Part shown: one piece after another, positions 16,625 to 25,288 of the stretch | Layout of the letters: each line of letters opens with the position of its first letter | How positions within the stretch are numbered: the first letter of the stretch is position 1 | Assembly: GCA_963756515.1 (NCBI GenBank) | Contig: CAVWNV010000005.1 | Coordinates: 124,001-188,000, forward strand | DNA length: 64,000 nucleotides | Direction of reading: 5' to 3' | Source: Bog-756 sp963756515 | GTDB taxonomy: Bacteria; Actinomycetota; Acidimicrobiia; Acidimicrobiales; RAAP-2 | Translations under genes and position numbers: made by a program | Notes under the pieces: generated by a model | What the model saw: the letters and a program-made list of their open reading frames with translations, nothing else | What the model was told of the DNA's origin: nothing | Databases searched by the model: none

Positions 16625-17737
16625 ATGGCACAGGACCAGAAGAAGACCCCCGCCGGGGGCAACAAGCCGAAGCCCGCCCCAACAGGCGCCAACAAGCCGA
16701 AGGCCGCGCCCACAGGCGCGAAGGCGGGCCAGAGCGCCAAGGACCGCAGCCGGGCCCAGAGCCGACCGGTGACGGGCAAGGCGCCCACGGGGAAGTCGGG
16801 CAAGGCCACCGGGGCCAGCAAGAACGGAAGCGGCGGCGGGAACAAGCCCCGCCCCGGCTCGCGCCCGGCACCGGCGCCGGCACCGCGTCGCATCTCCGGC
16901 ACCATGATGGCCTGGGGCGCGGTCGGACTCGTCGTGGTGATCATCGTGGTCCTGGTGATCGTCAAGGCCACCGGCACCACCTCCAACGCCTACACGCCGG
17001 TCACGCCGGCGCCGGCCGCGGTGGTCCACGACGTGACCAACATCCCGCTGTCGGTCTACAACAAGGTGGGTGTCTCCTCGCCGACGGTGCCGGTCAACCC
17101 ACCGACCATCGTCAAGGGCCAGCCCCCGCTCACCTTCAACGGCCAGACGCCGGGCCTGCTCTTCTACGGGGCCGAGTACTGCCCGTTCTGCGCGGCCGAG
17201 CGCTGGTCCCTGACGGCGGCGCTGTCCCGGTTCGGGACCTGGTCCGGCCTCAAGATCACTGCGTCCTCGCACACCGACACCGACCCCGAGACCCACACCT
17301 TCAGCTACCACGGGGCCACGTTCACGAGCCCCTATCTGGCGGTGAAGACGGTCGAGGCGGTCAGCAACGTGCCCAACGGGAACGGCTACTACACCGCCCT
17401 GGAGACCCCGACCAAGAGTGAGCTGGCCGACGTGTCGAAGTACGAGGGGCCGACCTACTTCCCCGGCTCGAACGGCCAGATCGGGTTCCCCTTCATCAGC
17501 ATCAACAACCACGCCCTGATCTCGGGACCCAGCTACGACCCCGGAGTGCTGGCCGGTCAGTCCTGGAGCTCGATCGCCAGCGGACTGAGCGATCCCACCA
17601 ATCCGACCACCCAGGCCATCGTGGCCACGGCCAACTACATGACCGCCTCCATCTGCGCCAACACCAAGAACGCGCCGGCATCGGTGTGCACCAGTCCCGG
17701 TGTGGAAGCCGCGGCCAAGGCCCTCAAACTGAGCTGA
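16625..17737 (+). CDS. DUF929 membrane-anchored thioredoxin-like protein 1
   Basis: 370 aa. A basic, low-complexity Lys/Pro/Ala/Gly cytosolic tail (1-90, with a near repeat of NKPKPAPTGA and NKPKAAPTGA) precedes one transmembrane helix (about 94-114) and an extracytoplasmic DUF929 domain. That domain contains YGAEYCPFCAAERW with a CPFC thioredoxin-like motif at 186-189, and a second cysteine pair near the C-terminus (SICANTK, SVCTSPG). The fold and motif suggest a thiol-disulfide role outside the membrane; no biochemical function is established that I know of. It starts a three-gene plus-strand set: DUF929, VKOR, DUF929, with a 12-base gap to VKOR. Confidence 0.85.
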   Translation: MAQDQKKTPAGGNKPKPAPTGANKPKAAPTGAKAGQSAKDRSRAQSRPVTGKAPTGKSGKATGASKNGSGGGNKPRPGSRPAPAPAPRRISGTMMAWGAVGLVVVIIVVLVIVKATGTTSNAYTPVTPAPAAVVHDVTNIPLSVYNKVGVSSPTVPVNPPTIVKGQPPLTFNGQTPGLLFYGAEYCPFCAAERWSLTAALSRFGTWSGLKITASSHTDTDPETHTFSYHGATFTSPYLAVKTVEAVSNVPNGNGYYTALETPTKSELADVSKYEGPTYFPGSNGQIGFPFISINNHALISGPSYDPGVLAGQSWSSIASGLSDPTNPTTQAIVATANYMTASICANTKNAPASVCTSPGVEAAAKALKLS

Positions 17738-17749
17738 TCCCGGCGCCCG

Positions 17750-18271
17750 ATGAGCACGAGCGTGCCCACGCTGCGATGGCAGCCCGTCGTCACCCTCCTG
17801 CTCAGTCTGGCCGGGCTGGGGATCGCCACGTACCTGACCATCACCCACTTCGACAAAGTGGCCCTCATCTGCGCGGACAACGGGGCCATCAACTGCGCCA
17901 AGGTCACCTCCAGTCCCCAGTCGGTGATCCTCGGCATTCCGGTGGCCATGCTGGGCCTGCTCTTCTTCGTGCCGATGCTGGCCCTGTGCCTGCCGGTGGC
18001 ATGGCGCAGTGCGGACCGGCGGATCCACCTGGCCCGGCTGGTCCTTTCGGTGACCGGGGTCGGCATGATCATCTACCTGATCATCGCCGAGTTCTTCACC
18101 ATCAAAGCCATCTGCCTGTGGTGCTCCGGGGTGCACGTGATCACATTCATCCTGTTCGTGATCATCGTGACCGCGTCACCCGTGGTGCTGACGGCCGGGT
18201 ACGGGATGGACGACGGTGACGACCTCGACCTCGACCTCGACCTCGACGACTTCGACCACGTCGAGGAGTAG
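17750..18271 (+). CDS. VKOR family disulfide-generating membrane protein
   Basis: 173 aa, four predicted helices. The active-site CLWC (Cys122, Cys125) lies at the periplasmic end of the last helices, and the loop cysteine pair is Cys41 and Cys49 (ICADNGAINCAKV), the usual VKOR relay. Bacterial VKOR reoxidises a DsbA-like partner and passes electrons to quinone. Here the obvious partners are the flanking CPFC-bearing DUF929 proteins rather than a DsbA. The C-terminus is an acidic repeat, DLDLDLDLDDFDH, encoded by a short GACCTC repeat. Confidence 0.93.
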   Translation: MSTSVPTLRWQPVVTLLLSLAGLGIATYLTITHFDKVALICADNGAINCAKVTSSPQSVILGIPVAMLGLLFFVPMLALCLPVAWRSADRRIHLARLVLSVTGVGMIIYLIIAEFFTIKAICLWCSGVHVITFILFVIIVTASPVVLTAGYGMDDGDDLDLDLDLDDFDHVEE

Positions 18272-18295
18272 GCCCATCCGCCCGGCGGTGGTGAC

Positions 18296-19240
18296 GTGAC
18301 CGGGGCGCCCGGCGATGACGACCTGTCCGGGGCGCCCGGCGATGAGCCGGCGCAGGCGCTGACATCGGATCCCTCCCCCGACGGTCCTTCCAACAGCAAC
18401 CGCACCGCCCGCTTCGCCTGGGGGGCGGTGGTGGTGATCCTGATCGGGGTGGTGGTCCTGATCGTCTACGCCCTCACCGACGCGCCGGTGACGCAGCTGA
18501 CCGTGCACCGGGCCACCGCCTCCAGCACCGTGATGACCGAGCTGGCCAGAGTTCCCGCCCCCGTCTTCGACACCGTCGGCGCCTCCGCCCCCGACGCCCA
18601 GTTGGTTGCGCCCACGGTGCTCACTGGGCAGGCCCCCCTCAAGGCGGCAGGCAAGCCGGAGGTCCTCTATGTCGGGGCCGAGTACTGCCCCTTCTGCGGC
18701 GCGGAGCGGTGGCCGCTGATCGTGGCCCTGTCCCGCTTCGGTCGCTTCAGCCGGCTCAAGAACATGCAGTCGGCCCCGCTCTCGGTGTTCCCCGGCATCC
18801 AGACCTTCAGCTTCGTGGGGGCCAGGTACGCCAGCCGCTACGTCTCCTTCACCGGCATCGAGCTGTACTCGGACGCCCTCGACGCCCAGGGGGCCTTTGC
18901 CCGCATCGCCACCCTCACCCCTGCCCAGGCCGATCTGGTGGCCCGCTACGGCACCCCGAGCGGATCCTCCGGCTCGCCGCCGGGGCCGCTGCCATTCGTC
19001 GACGTCGGCAACCGGCTGGTGACGTCGACGTCGGCGTTCAGCCCCGCCCTCATCGTCAAAGAGCCCCAGGCCGCCATCGCGGCCGGGCTCGACCAGCCGA
19101 GTGACCCCGTGACCCAGGCCATCGTGGCGGCGGCCAATCAGCTGACCGCGGGTATCTGCGCATCGACAGGTCAAGAGCCCGGTTCGGTCTGCTCCAGCAA
19201 GGGGGTCCGGGACGCCGCCGACTCCCTCGACCTGGGATAA
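18296..19240 (+). CDS. DUF929 membrane-anchored thioredoxin-like protein 2
   Basis: 314 aa paralogue of the gene two upstream. It has a short acidic cytosolic tail (1-38) instead of the basic one, a transmembrane helix (about 41-60) and an outside domain with VGAEYCPFCGAERWPL (CPFC at 131-134). The paired C-terminal cysteines are GICASTG and SVCSSKG. Both paralogues keep all four cysteines while the N-termini diverge completely, so the thiol chemistry is what is conserved. GTG 18296 lies 24 bases after the VKOR stop. The first codons contain an 18-bp direct repeat. Confidence 0.85.
   Translation: MTGAPGDDDLSGAPGDEPAQALTSDPSPDGPSNSNRTARFAWGAVVVILIGVVVLIVYALTDAPVTQLTVHRATASSTVMTELARVPAPVFDTVGASAPDAQLVAPTVLTGQAPLKAAGKPEVLYVGAEYCPFCGAERWPLIVALSRFGRFSRLKNMQSAPLSVFPGIQTFSFVGARYASRYVSFTGIELYSDALDAQGAFARIATLTPAQADLVARYGTPSGSSGSPPGPLPFVDVGNRLVTSTSAFSPALIVKEPQAAIAAGLDQPSDPVTQAIVAAANQLTAGICASTGQEPGSVCSSKGVRDAADSLDLG
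18301..18345 (+). repeat. 18-bp direct repeat in DUF929-2 start
   Basis: CGGGGCGCCCGGCGATGA occurs at 18301-18318 and again at 18328-18345, a 27-bp period. It encodes the repeated GAPGD in the N-terminal tail. This is a recent in-frame tandem duplication with no sign of mobile origin. Confidence 0.8.
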
Positions 19241-19254
19241 GGGACAGGCGGAAC

Positions 19255-19512
19255 TCAGCCGACCCGGCGATCGACCAACTGCTTGCGCTCCATCTCGTTC
19301 AGGCCGCCCCAGATGCCGTGGGGCTCATGGATCCGGATGGCATAGTCGAGACAGTCGGCCTTCACCACGCACGACTGGCAGATGGACTTGGCCCGGTCCT
19401 CGCGCTGCAGCTTCTCTTCCTTGCGTTCGGCGTGGGCCGGCGGGAAGAAGATCTCCGCCTGTGGCCCACGACACGCGGCCTTCAGCTGCCATGTGTCCAG
19501 CGCTTGCTCCAC
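19255..19512 (-). CDS. WhiB-family [4Fe-4S] regulator
   Basis: 85 aa. The four cluster cysteines are Cys14 (KAACRGP), Cys45 and Cys48 (ICQSC) and Cys54 (ADCLDY); the turn GIWGG (66-70) and the basic C-terminus (ERKQLVDRR) complete the Wbl signature. Wbl proteins bind sigma factor region 4 and modulate transcription, often sensing redox or NO. GTG 19512 is chosen because GGGGGAG lies eight bases upstream; the longer open frame to 19878 is antisense to the ArsA gene. It is divergent from two ArsA-type ATPases, the same order as mycobacterial whiB4 with Rv3679-Rv3680, so a WhiB4-like assignment is possible. Confidence 0.92.
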   Translation of the reverse strand: MEQALDTWQLKAACRGPQAEIFFPPAHAERKEEKLQREDRAKSICQSCVVKADCLDYAIRIHEPHGIWGGLNEMERKQLVDRRVG

Positions 19513-19717
19513 GTGCCCAACTCCCCCTTCATTCCCCCTGCATCCTCCAGGAAGGGAACGTACTCGCGCCGATGACCGGAAACAAGGGGTCTGACCAGGA
19601 TTTCCCACCCAATTGCCACCCCGCCCGGACTCGGGTGATCCGACCGACGGAACGACGAAGCCCACCGGGGCCAATCCGGACCCGGACCCGGACCCGGACA
19701 CTACGCTCCTGGGGGTC

Positions 19718-20734
19718 ATGGACATCAGCGCTTTCTGCAGCCAGAGCCGGGTCCTGATCGTGGCCGGAAAGGGCGGCGTGGGCAAGACCACGATGGTGGC
19801 GTCGATGGCCCATTTGGCGGCCCGAGCTGGACTTTCTGTTCTGGTGGTCGAACTCGAGGGCCGGTCCGGGGTGGCCACTGCGTTTGGGCACGAGACTCCT
19901 CTGGACTACGCCGGCTCCGTGCTGCGGGCCGCCGGGGCCGCTCCGGTCGGGGATGACGACGATCCCACCCGGGCCATTCCGAAAGGGACGGTACAGGCCC
20001 GCACCATCACCCCGGACGACGCTCTCCTCGAGTATCTGGCCGACCACGGACTGCGGCGGGTGTCCAAGCGCCTGCTGTCCTCGGGGATCATCGACATCGT
20101 GGCCGGTGCCATTCCCGGCATCAGGGACATCCTGGTCCTGGGCAAGGTCAAGCAGATCGAGCGGAGCCGTGTGGCCGATCTGGTCCTGGTGGACGCGCCG
20201 GCCACCGGTCACACCATGACCTTCCTCTCGTCGGCCGGGGGCCTGCTCGACGCGGCCAGGAGCGGTCCGATCCGCGCCCAGGCCGCCGAGGTGGTGGCGC
20301 TGCTGTCCGACCCGGCAAGATGCCAGGTGGCCCTGGTCACCCTGCCCGAGGAGATGCCCGTCAACGAGGCCGTCGAGGCGGCCTACGGGCTGGAGGACAA
20401 AGTGGGCGTGGCCCTCGGCCCGGTGATCGTCAACGGCTGTTATCCCCCGTCCGAGGCCCTGGGGACGCCGGCGGCCGATGCCGTGCGGGCGGCCGGGGTG
20501 CAGCTCGAGCCGTCCCTGGTGGCGGCCCTGGAGGAGGCCCGGCTGTTCCGCGTGACCCGGGAGCAGCTCCAGCAGGAGCAACTCGACCGGCTGGCCCACC
20601 AGCTCCCGCTCCCCCAGCTGCGGGTGCCGTTCCTGTTTGCGGCGTCCATCGGCCCCGAGGAGCTCGAGACCTTGAGCGACGCACTGGCCGCCGGCGTCGA
20701 GGCGCTCCACGACCCGGCCGCGGCCTCGACATGA
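19718..20734 (+). CDS. ArsA/Get3-type ATPase 1
   Basis: 338 aa. Deviant Walker A AGKGGVGKTT at 16-25, then LVVELEGRSGVATAFG and a switch region LVLVDAPATGHTMTFL. It lacks obvious metal-binding cysteines of arsenite pumps, and no ars genes are nearby. Paired actinobacterial homologues (Rv3679/Rv3680) are cytosolic ATPases linked to envelope and glycerol-related stress. ATG 19718 follows a GGGGG stretch; upstream in-frame codons encode an artificial-looking Pro-Asp repeat. The stop overlaps the next ATPase start (ATGA), consistent with a hetero-dimer made from one mRNA. Confidence 0.88.
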   Translation: MDISAFCSQSRVLIVAGKGGVGKTTMVASMAHLAARAGLSVLVVELEGRSGVATAFGHETPLDYAGSVLRAAGAAPVGDDDDPTRAIPKGTVQARTITPDDALLEYLADHGLRRVSKRLLSSGIIDIVAGAIPGIRDILVLGKVKQIERSRVADLVLVDAPATGHTMTFLSSAGGLLDAARSGPIRAQAAEVVALLSDPARCQVALVTLPEEMPVNEAVEAAYGLEDKVGVALGPVIVNGCYPPSEALGTPAADAVRAAGVQLEPSLVAALEEARLFRVTREQLQQEQLDRLAHQLPLPQLRVPFLFAASIGPEELETLSDALAAGVEALHDPAAAST

Positions 20735-21885
20735 GCCCGAAGGCCACCATCGACCGGATGGTGCACGACCAGTCGATCGTGATCTGTTGCGGTTCTGGAG
20801 GCGTCGGCAAGACCACCACGGCGGCGGCATTCGCCCTGCGGGCCGCCCAGCTGGGTCGGCGCGCCTGCGTCGTGACCATCGACCCGGCCCGCCGGCTGGC
20901 CAACTCCCTGGGCCTCGATGCCCTCACCAACCGGCCCACCCGGATCGACGGTCCGTGGCCCGGGGAGCTCCACGCCCTGATGCTCGATCCCAAGGGGACG
21001 TTCGACGACCTGGTCCAGCGGTACTCCGACAGCGCCGAACAGGCCGAGGACATCAAGGTCAACAGGATCTACCGGAACCTGACCGGGACACTCTCGGGCA
21101 CCCAGGAGTACATGGCCATGGAGAAGCTGTTCGAGCTGGTGGAGGAAGGGGGATTCGATCTGGTGGTCGTGGACACGCCACCGTCGCGCAACGCGCTGGA
21201 CTTCCTCGACGCCCCCCGACGACTCACCCATTTTCTCGAGAACCGACTGTTCCAGGCCCTGATGATGCCGACCCGGGCCGGCCTGAAGTTCATGGGGGTG
21301 GCGGCCCAGGCCCTGCTCCGAACCATCTCCCGGGTGGCCGGAGCCGAGATCGTCCGCGACGCCGTGACCTTCTTCCAGGCCTTCGAGGGGATGGAGGAGG
21401 GGTTCCGCACCCGGGCGGCCCGGGTCCGCGAGCTGTTGAAGGAGGACAGCACCTCATTCGTGCTGGTGGCATCGCCCCGGCCCGACTCCGTCGACGAGGC
21501 CGTCCACTTCGCCGGCAAGCTGGAGGAGTCGGAGATGTCGGTGACGGCCCTGGTGGTCAATCGGGTCCAACCCCGGTTCGCCGACGACGACCAGCTGGCC
21601 GCGGTCCGTAGCCAGGTCGGGCCGCCCTCGGGGACCGGACTCGAGCAGCTGATCGAGAACCTGGCCGGTTACACCGCCGCCTCGGACCGCGAAGAGCAGG
21701 CCTACGCCGACCTGGTGGCCAAGGTGGCTCCGGCGCCGGTCTACCGGGTGCCCCTGTTGAACACCGACGTCCACGACCTCGACGGGCTCGGTGCCATCGC
21801 CGCCCTCCTGTTCACCGCGCCCGGGGCCGAGCCACCGGCGCCGGCAGCCGCGCCACCCGTGGGCGGGCCCGGCGGGGAGCGCTAA
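20731..21885 (+). CDS. ArsA/Get3-type ATPase 2
   Basis: 384 aa. Walker A CGSGGVGKTT at 20-29, VTIDPARRLANSLGL (switch I, typical of ArsA), LVVVDTPPSRNALDFLDAP (switch II), then a long helical section (FLENRLFQAL through FFQAFEGMEEGF) that could form the client-binding or membrane-facing groove. It is clearly longer than its partner and closer to Rv3680. The Pro/Ala-rich tail is variable. Client unknown. It overlaps the upstream partner by four bases and leads by three bases into the receiver-protein gene. Confidence 0.88.
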   Translation: MSPKATIDRMVHDQSIVICCGSGGVGKTTTAAAFALRAAQLGRRACVVTIDPARRLANSLGLDALTNRPTRIDGPWPGELHALMLDPKGTFDDLVQRYSDSAEQAEDIKVNRIYRNLTGTLSGTQEYMAMEKLFELVEEGGFDLVVVDTPPSRNALDFLDAPRRLTHFLENRLFQALMMPTRAGLKFMGVAAQALLRTISRVAGAEIVRDAVTFFQAFEGMEEGFRTRAARVRELLKEDSTSFVLVASPRPDSVDEAVHFAGKLEESEMSVTALVVNRVQPRFADDDQLAAVRSQVGPPSGTGLEQLIENLAGYTAASDREEQAYADLVAKVAPAPVYRVPLLNTDVHDLDGLGAIAALLFTAPGAEPPAPAAAPPVGGPGGER

Positions 21886-21888
21886 CCT

Positions 21889-22329
21889 GTGGCCGTGCGC
21901 ACCATCCTCGTGGCCAGCGACGCCCCGTCCGTCCGCGCCGAAGTGGGCGCCATCGCGGCCCGACCGGACCTGACCGTCCGGGAGGCCCGGTCAGGACCGG
22001 CGGTCATGGCCGAAGTGGCCGAGTCCCTCCCGGACCTGGTGGTCGTGGACCTCCAGATGGGCAACATGGGCGGCATGGCGGTCTGCCTCGAGCTCCGTCT
22101 CGAGGCCTCCTACGGGAAGCTCGAGCACGTACCGGTCCTGATGCTGCTCGACCGGCGCCCCGACGTCTTTCTGGCCCGACGGTCGGGGGCGGAGGGTTGG
22201 GTGGTCAAGCCCCTCGACCCCATCAGACTGCGCCGAGCCATCACCGCCCTGTTGGACGGGGGCACCTACTACGACGAGTCCTACCAACCTCTCTCGGTCG
22301 TGTCCTCGCCCGAACCTGTCGGCGCCTGA
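21889..22329 (+). CDS. Stand-alone response-regulator receiver protein
   Basis: 146 aa single CheY-like domain. Phospho-acceptor Asp54 lies at the end of strand 3 (PDLVVVDLQMGN), the conserved Lys is in GWVVKPLDP near 106, and an acidic residue lies at the end of strand 1 (VASDAPS). No output domain; about 20 residues of tail follow. No histidine kinase is in the window, so it is an orphan whose partner must be elsewhere. GTG 21889 or GTG 21895 could be the start. It follows the ArsA pair with a three-base gap, so it probably belongs to the same transcript. Confidence 0.8.
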   Translation: MAVRTILVASDAPSVRAEVGAIAARPDLTVREARSGPAVMAEVAESLPDLVVVDLQMGNMGGMAVCLELRLEASYGKLEHVPVLMLLDRRPDVFLARRSGAEGWVVKPLDPIRLRRAITALLDGGTYYDESYQPLSVVSSPEPVGA

Positions 22330-22360
22330 CGGCTCCGTCCCTACAGACAGCGTCACCACA

Positions 22361-23323
22361 TTGTCCGTGTTCCGACGCCACGAAGACGACGATCCTCCAC
22401 CGGGCCGGTCGAGCCGCGGCCGGCGCCGGGGGTCCGGTTCCGACCGTGATCCGTCCGGCACGCGGTCCGACGGTGGAGCCGACGCCCAGGAGCAGTTCAT
22501 CATCGACGCCCTCCACGATCTCCACGACACGGTGGTGCGCGAGGTCATGACGCCTCGGGTCGACGTGGTGGCCCTGTCCATCCCGCTGACCGTCGATGCC
22601 GTGGCCCAGGCCGTGCGGGAGTCAGGACACGGCTGCTTCCCGGTCTACGGCGACAACCTCGACGACCTGATCGGCGTGCTGTTCGTCAACGATCTGTTCC
22701 GGGCCGGCTGGCAGGTAGGCGGATCTGGCGGGAAGGACAGGCCGGCCCCAGCTCCCACCGCCGTCGACGTCGACGGGGCGTCAGCAGCCCCTGGCCCCAT
22801 CGACATCTCCCGTCGGCTCCGCCAGCCCTTTCTGGTGCCCGAGTCCGGCCTGGTGCTCGAGGTGCTGTCCGAGATGCGCAGGCAGCGCCGGGCCTTCGCC
22901 GTCGTCGTGGACGAGCACGGTGGCGTCGAGGGGGTCCTCACCGTCAAGGACCTGCTCGGAGCCCTCGTGGGGGACCTCCCCGACGAGTTCGACCCCGACG
23001 ACGAACCCGAGGTGGTCCGGGTGGACGGGAGCCGGTGGCTGGTCGACGGCCGGACGAGTGTCGACGATGTGAGGGACCTCCTGGACATCAACCTTCCCGA
23101 AGGGGAGTACGTGACCTTGGGCGGCTTCCTGTTCGACGGGTTCGGTCACATCCCCGCCGAAGGCGAGTCGCTGGATGTCGACGGCTGGGAGCTGCGGGTG
23201 ACCGAGATGGACAAGCGGCGCATCGCCAAGGTGGTGGCCAAGCGACCCGACCGGGCCGACATCCCTCCCGATCAGGACACCGAAGCCGGGAGCGCCGGCA
23301 CCCAGCGTGCCCCGGTGGGGTGA
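22361..23323 (+). CDS. CorC/HlyC-like CBS-pair protein without membrane domain
   Basis: 320 aa. A basic, disordered start (about 1-45) is followed by two CBS motifs (REVMTPRVDVVALS, then PIDISRRLRQPFLVPES to GGVEGVLTVKDLLGALVG) and a CorC_HlyC domain (RWLVDGRTSVDDVRDLLDINLPEGEYVTLGGFLF). The transmembrane DUF21 segment of full CNNM/CorC transporters is missing, as in Escherichia coli CorC. Family roles are Mg2+/Co2+ homeostasis and adenylate sensing. The predicted start is TTG 22361 with no strong Shine-Dalgarno; a later start before the first CBS motif is possible. A Gly/Pro/Ala insertion sits inside the first CBS motif pair. Confidence 0.82.
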   Translation: MSVFRRHEDDDPPPGRSSRGRRRGSGSDRDPSGTRSDGGADAQEQFIIDALHDLHDTVVREVMTPRVDVVALSIPLTVDAVAQAVRESGHGCFPVYGDNLDDLIGVLFVNDLFRAGWQVGGSGGKDRPAPAPTAVDVDGASAAPGPIDISRRLRQPFLVPESGLVLEVLSEMRRQRRAFAVVVDEHGGVEGVLTVKDLLGALVGDLPDEFDPDDEPEVVRVDGSRWLVDGRTSVDDVRDLLDINLPEGEYVTLGGFLFDGFGHIPAEGESLDVDGWELRVTEMDKRRIAKVVAKRPDRADIPPDQDTEAGSAGTQRAPVG

Positions 23324-23449
23324 AGTGTCACGTCGGACGGGAGCACCAGGCCCGGTCGGTGCTCACAGAACCATCACAGTTCCACCACCGATCCTTAAGC
23401 TGGCACCCGCATCATCTCCTTAGTGAATCGCTAGCCAAAAAGGAGTGCC

Positions 23450-23899
23450 ATGTCTCTGTCGCTGAAGAAGATCATCGCCCCGGTCGTCATCGGGGGAGCC
23501 CTGCTGGGGGGTGGAATCGCCACCACGGGAGCGGCCTACGCCAGCACGCCCGCCGCCGTGGCGCCGTCCACGGCCACCACCGGAGCCCACTCCGCCAAGG
23601 CCTGGGTCAAGGCCCATCGTCGTGAGATCCGCAAGGCCGGGGTCGCGGTCAGTGCCAAGACCATCGGAGTCACCCCGGCCGACCTGGTGACCGAGCTGCG
23701 CTCGGGCAAGTCGATCGCCCAGGTGGCCGGCGAGCACAACGTGTCCAGCCAGACGGTGGTATCGGCCCTGGTGAAGGGAGCAGACGGCAAGATCAACGAA
23801 GCGGTGTCGGCCAACAAGCTGAGCTCGACGCTGGCCAACAAGATCGAAGCCGGACTACCCGCCTATGTGGCCAAGGCCGTCAACCACGTCTTCAAGTGA
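23450..23899 (+). CDS. Small secreted protein, unknown function
   Basis: 149 aa. Signal peptide: basic start MSLSLKKI, hydrophobic APVVIGGALLGGGIATTGAA and a likely cut after AYA (near residue 31). The mature part is an alanine-rich helical domain of about 110 aa with LVTELRSGKSIAQVAGEHNVSSQTVVSALV, a helix-turn-helix-like segment seen in a group of actinobacterial exported proteins. AAAAAGGAG just upstream gives a clear ribosome site. No known enzyme motif. Upstream bases 23324-23449 hold its promoter region; no box is convincing. Confidence 0.75.
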   Translation: MSLSLKKIIAPVVIGGALLGGGIATTGAAYASTPAAVAPSTATTGAHSAKAWVKAHRREIRKAGVAVSAKTIGVTPADLVTELRSGKSIAQVAGEHNVSSQTVVSALVKGADGKINEAVSANKLSSTLANKIEAGLPAYVAKAVNHVFK

Positions 23900-24111
23900 T
23901 CGACCTGGTGGTCATGGGCGGCTGAACGATCCGCCGTCCCCTACCGGCCTCATCCGGTGTCCCATACACGGGGACCGGGTGGGGCCGGTTCCGCGTCCCG
24001 ACCAGCCACTCCCGACGCAATCCCCCGACCCGCCCCGTGCGGGCCACCAAGGGTCGACAGTCAGGTAGCATCTCGCAGGTCAGGATCGGTGTTCCCACCC
24101 AATCCCCACGA

Positions 24112-24189
24112 CGGGCTGTGGCGCAGCTTGGTTAGCGCGCTGCGTTCGGGACGCAGAGGTCCCCGGTTCAAATCCGGGCAGCCCGACCA
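24112..24189 (+). tRNA. tRNA-Pro (anticodon CGG)
   Basis: Cloverleaf: acceptor CGGGCTG (24112-24118) pairs with CAGCCCG (24179-24185), D-arm GCGCAGCTTGGTTAGCGC, anticodon stem CTGCG/CGCAG around loop TTCGGGA (anticodon CGG), T-arm CCCCGGTTCAAATCCGGG. The CCA end is encoded (24187-24189). No foreign DNA follows it; the next gene is a host-like ABC importer. Confidence 0.95.
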
Positions 24190-24299
24190 CTGAAGGTGCA
24201 GTTCGCGGTGTCGAGTCGCCGTCCGGCGAGCGATTCGACATGACCGGTCCGTGGCATGTCACACTTGGGACCCACCCGCCCGACCTGCCCGGAGGTTCA

Positions 24300-25247
24300 A
24301 TGTTTGCTCGACGACGAGGTTTGAGGAGGGCCGGAGTGGCAGCCGCCATCGGTACGGTGGCCATCCTGGCCGCGGCGTGCTCGAGCAACTCGAGTTCGAG
24401 CACGACGACATCGGGGGCACCGTCGACCACGGCCACCACCGTGGGGCTGCCCACCGCCACCATCCCGACCCAATCGACGAACGCCGCCATCGCCGCCACC
24501 GTTCCGGCCAGCGTCAAATCCAAGGGCACCCTGACCGTGGCCATGGACGCCACGTACGCACCTGACGAGTTCATCGCCCCCAACGGGTCGACCATCGTGG
24601 GCATGGACGCCGATCTGTCGACCGCCATCACCCAGGTCCTCGGTCTCAAGGCCAAGCTGGTCAACGCCACCTTCGACACCATCATCCCGGGGATCCAGAG
24701 CGGGAAGTACGACATGGGGGCCTCGTCGTTCACCGACACCATCGCCCGCCAGAAGGTGGTCGACTTCGTCGACTACTTCACCGCGGGCGAGGGCTACTAC
24801 GTCAAGTCGGGAAGCCCGTTGGCCTTCAACGGGCTCGCCTCTCTGTGCGGCCACTCCGTGGCCGTCGAATCGGGCACCACGGAGGAGTCCGACGCCAAGG
24901 CCCAGGCCAAGAAGTGCACCAGCGGCAAGGTGACCGTGCTCTCGTTCGGGAACCAGAGCCAGGCCAATCTGGCCGTCTCCAGCGGCCGGGCCGACGTGGG
25001 CTTCGCCGACTCCCAGGTGGCCGGGTACATCGTGGCCACGTCCAACGGGGTGTTCCAGAACAGCGGGACCTCCTTCGAGGTCGCCCCCTACGGTCTGGCC
25101 CTGCCCAAGGGCAACGGAATGGCTGCTCCGGTCCAGGCGGCGGTGAACTACCTCATCGGCAACGGCGTGTACGGCCAGATCCTGACCAAGTGGGGCGTCC
25201 AGTCCGGCGCCGTCACCTCCTCGGTCGTCAACGGCGCCACCAGTTAG
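24300..25247 (+). CDS. Polar amino-acid ABC importer, substrate-binding lipoprotein
   Basis: 315 aa. Basic start (MFARRRGLRRAG), hydrophobic core and lipobox LAAAC with Cys27 as the lipidation site, then a Ser/Thr linker. The SBP_bac_3 fold (from GTLTVAMDATYAPDEF) includes the ligand-site motif IVGMDADLSTAI and DTIIPGIQSGKYDMGASSFTDT. ATG 24300 is chosen because GGAGG lies four bases upstream; an in-frame ATG 20 codons earlier would spoil the lipoprotein signal. First gene of a complete importer operon (binding protein, permease, ATPase). The amino acid specificity is not readable from sequence. Confidence 0.92.
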   Translation: MFARRRGLRRAGVAAAIGTVAILAAACSSNSSSSTTTSGAPSTTATTVGLPTATIPTQSTNAAIAATVPASVKSKGTLTVAMDATYAPDEFIAPNGSTIVGMDADLSTAITQVLGLKAKLVNATFDTIIPGIQSGKYDMGASSFTDTIARQKVVDFVDYFTAGEGYYVKSGSPLAFNGLASLCGHSVAVESGTTEESDAKAQAKKCTSGKVTVLSFGNQSQANLAVSSGRADVGFADSQVAGYIVATSNGVFQNSGTSFEVAPYGLALPKGNGMAAPVQAAVNYLIGNGVYGQILTKWGVQSGAVTSSVVNGATS

Positions 25248-25288
25248 GTACGAGGTAGGCACCAGCAACGAGGCCGGCGGAGCGCCCG

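Noticed and set aside
18217..18250. GACCTC repeat in VKOR
   Set aside because: A coding simple repeat giving the acidic tail; not a CRISPR or mobile feature.
19690..19702. GGACCC hexamer repeat before ArsA 1
   Set aside because: Short simple repeat that gives only a Pro-Asp stretch in the rejected upstream extension; no regulatory meaning seen.
24112..24189. tRNA-Pro as an island site
   Set aside because: Flanking genes have host-like base use and an intact ABC operon; no repeat of the tRNA 3' end seen.
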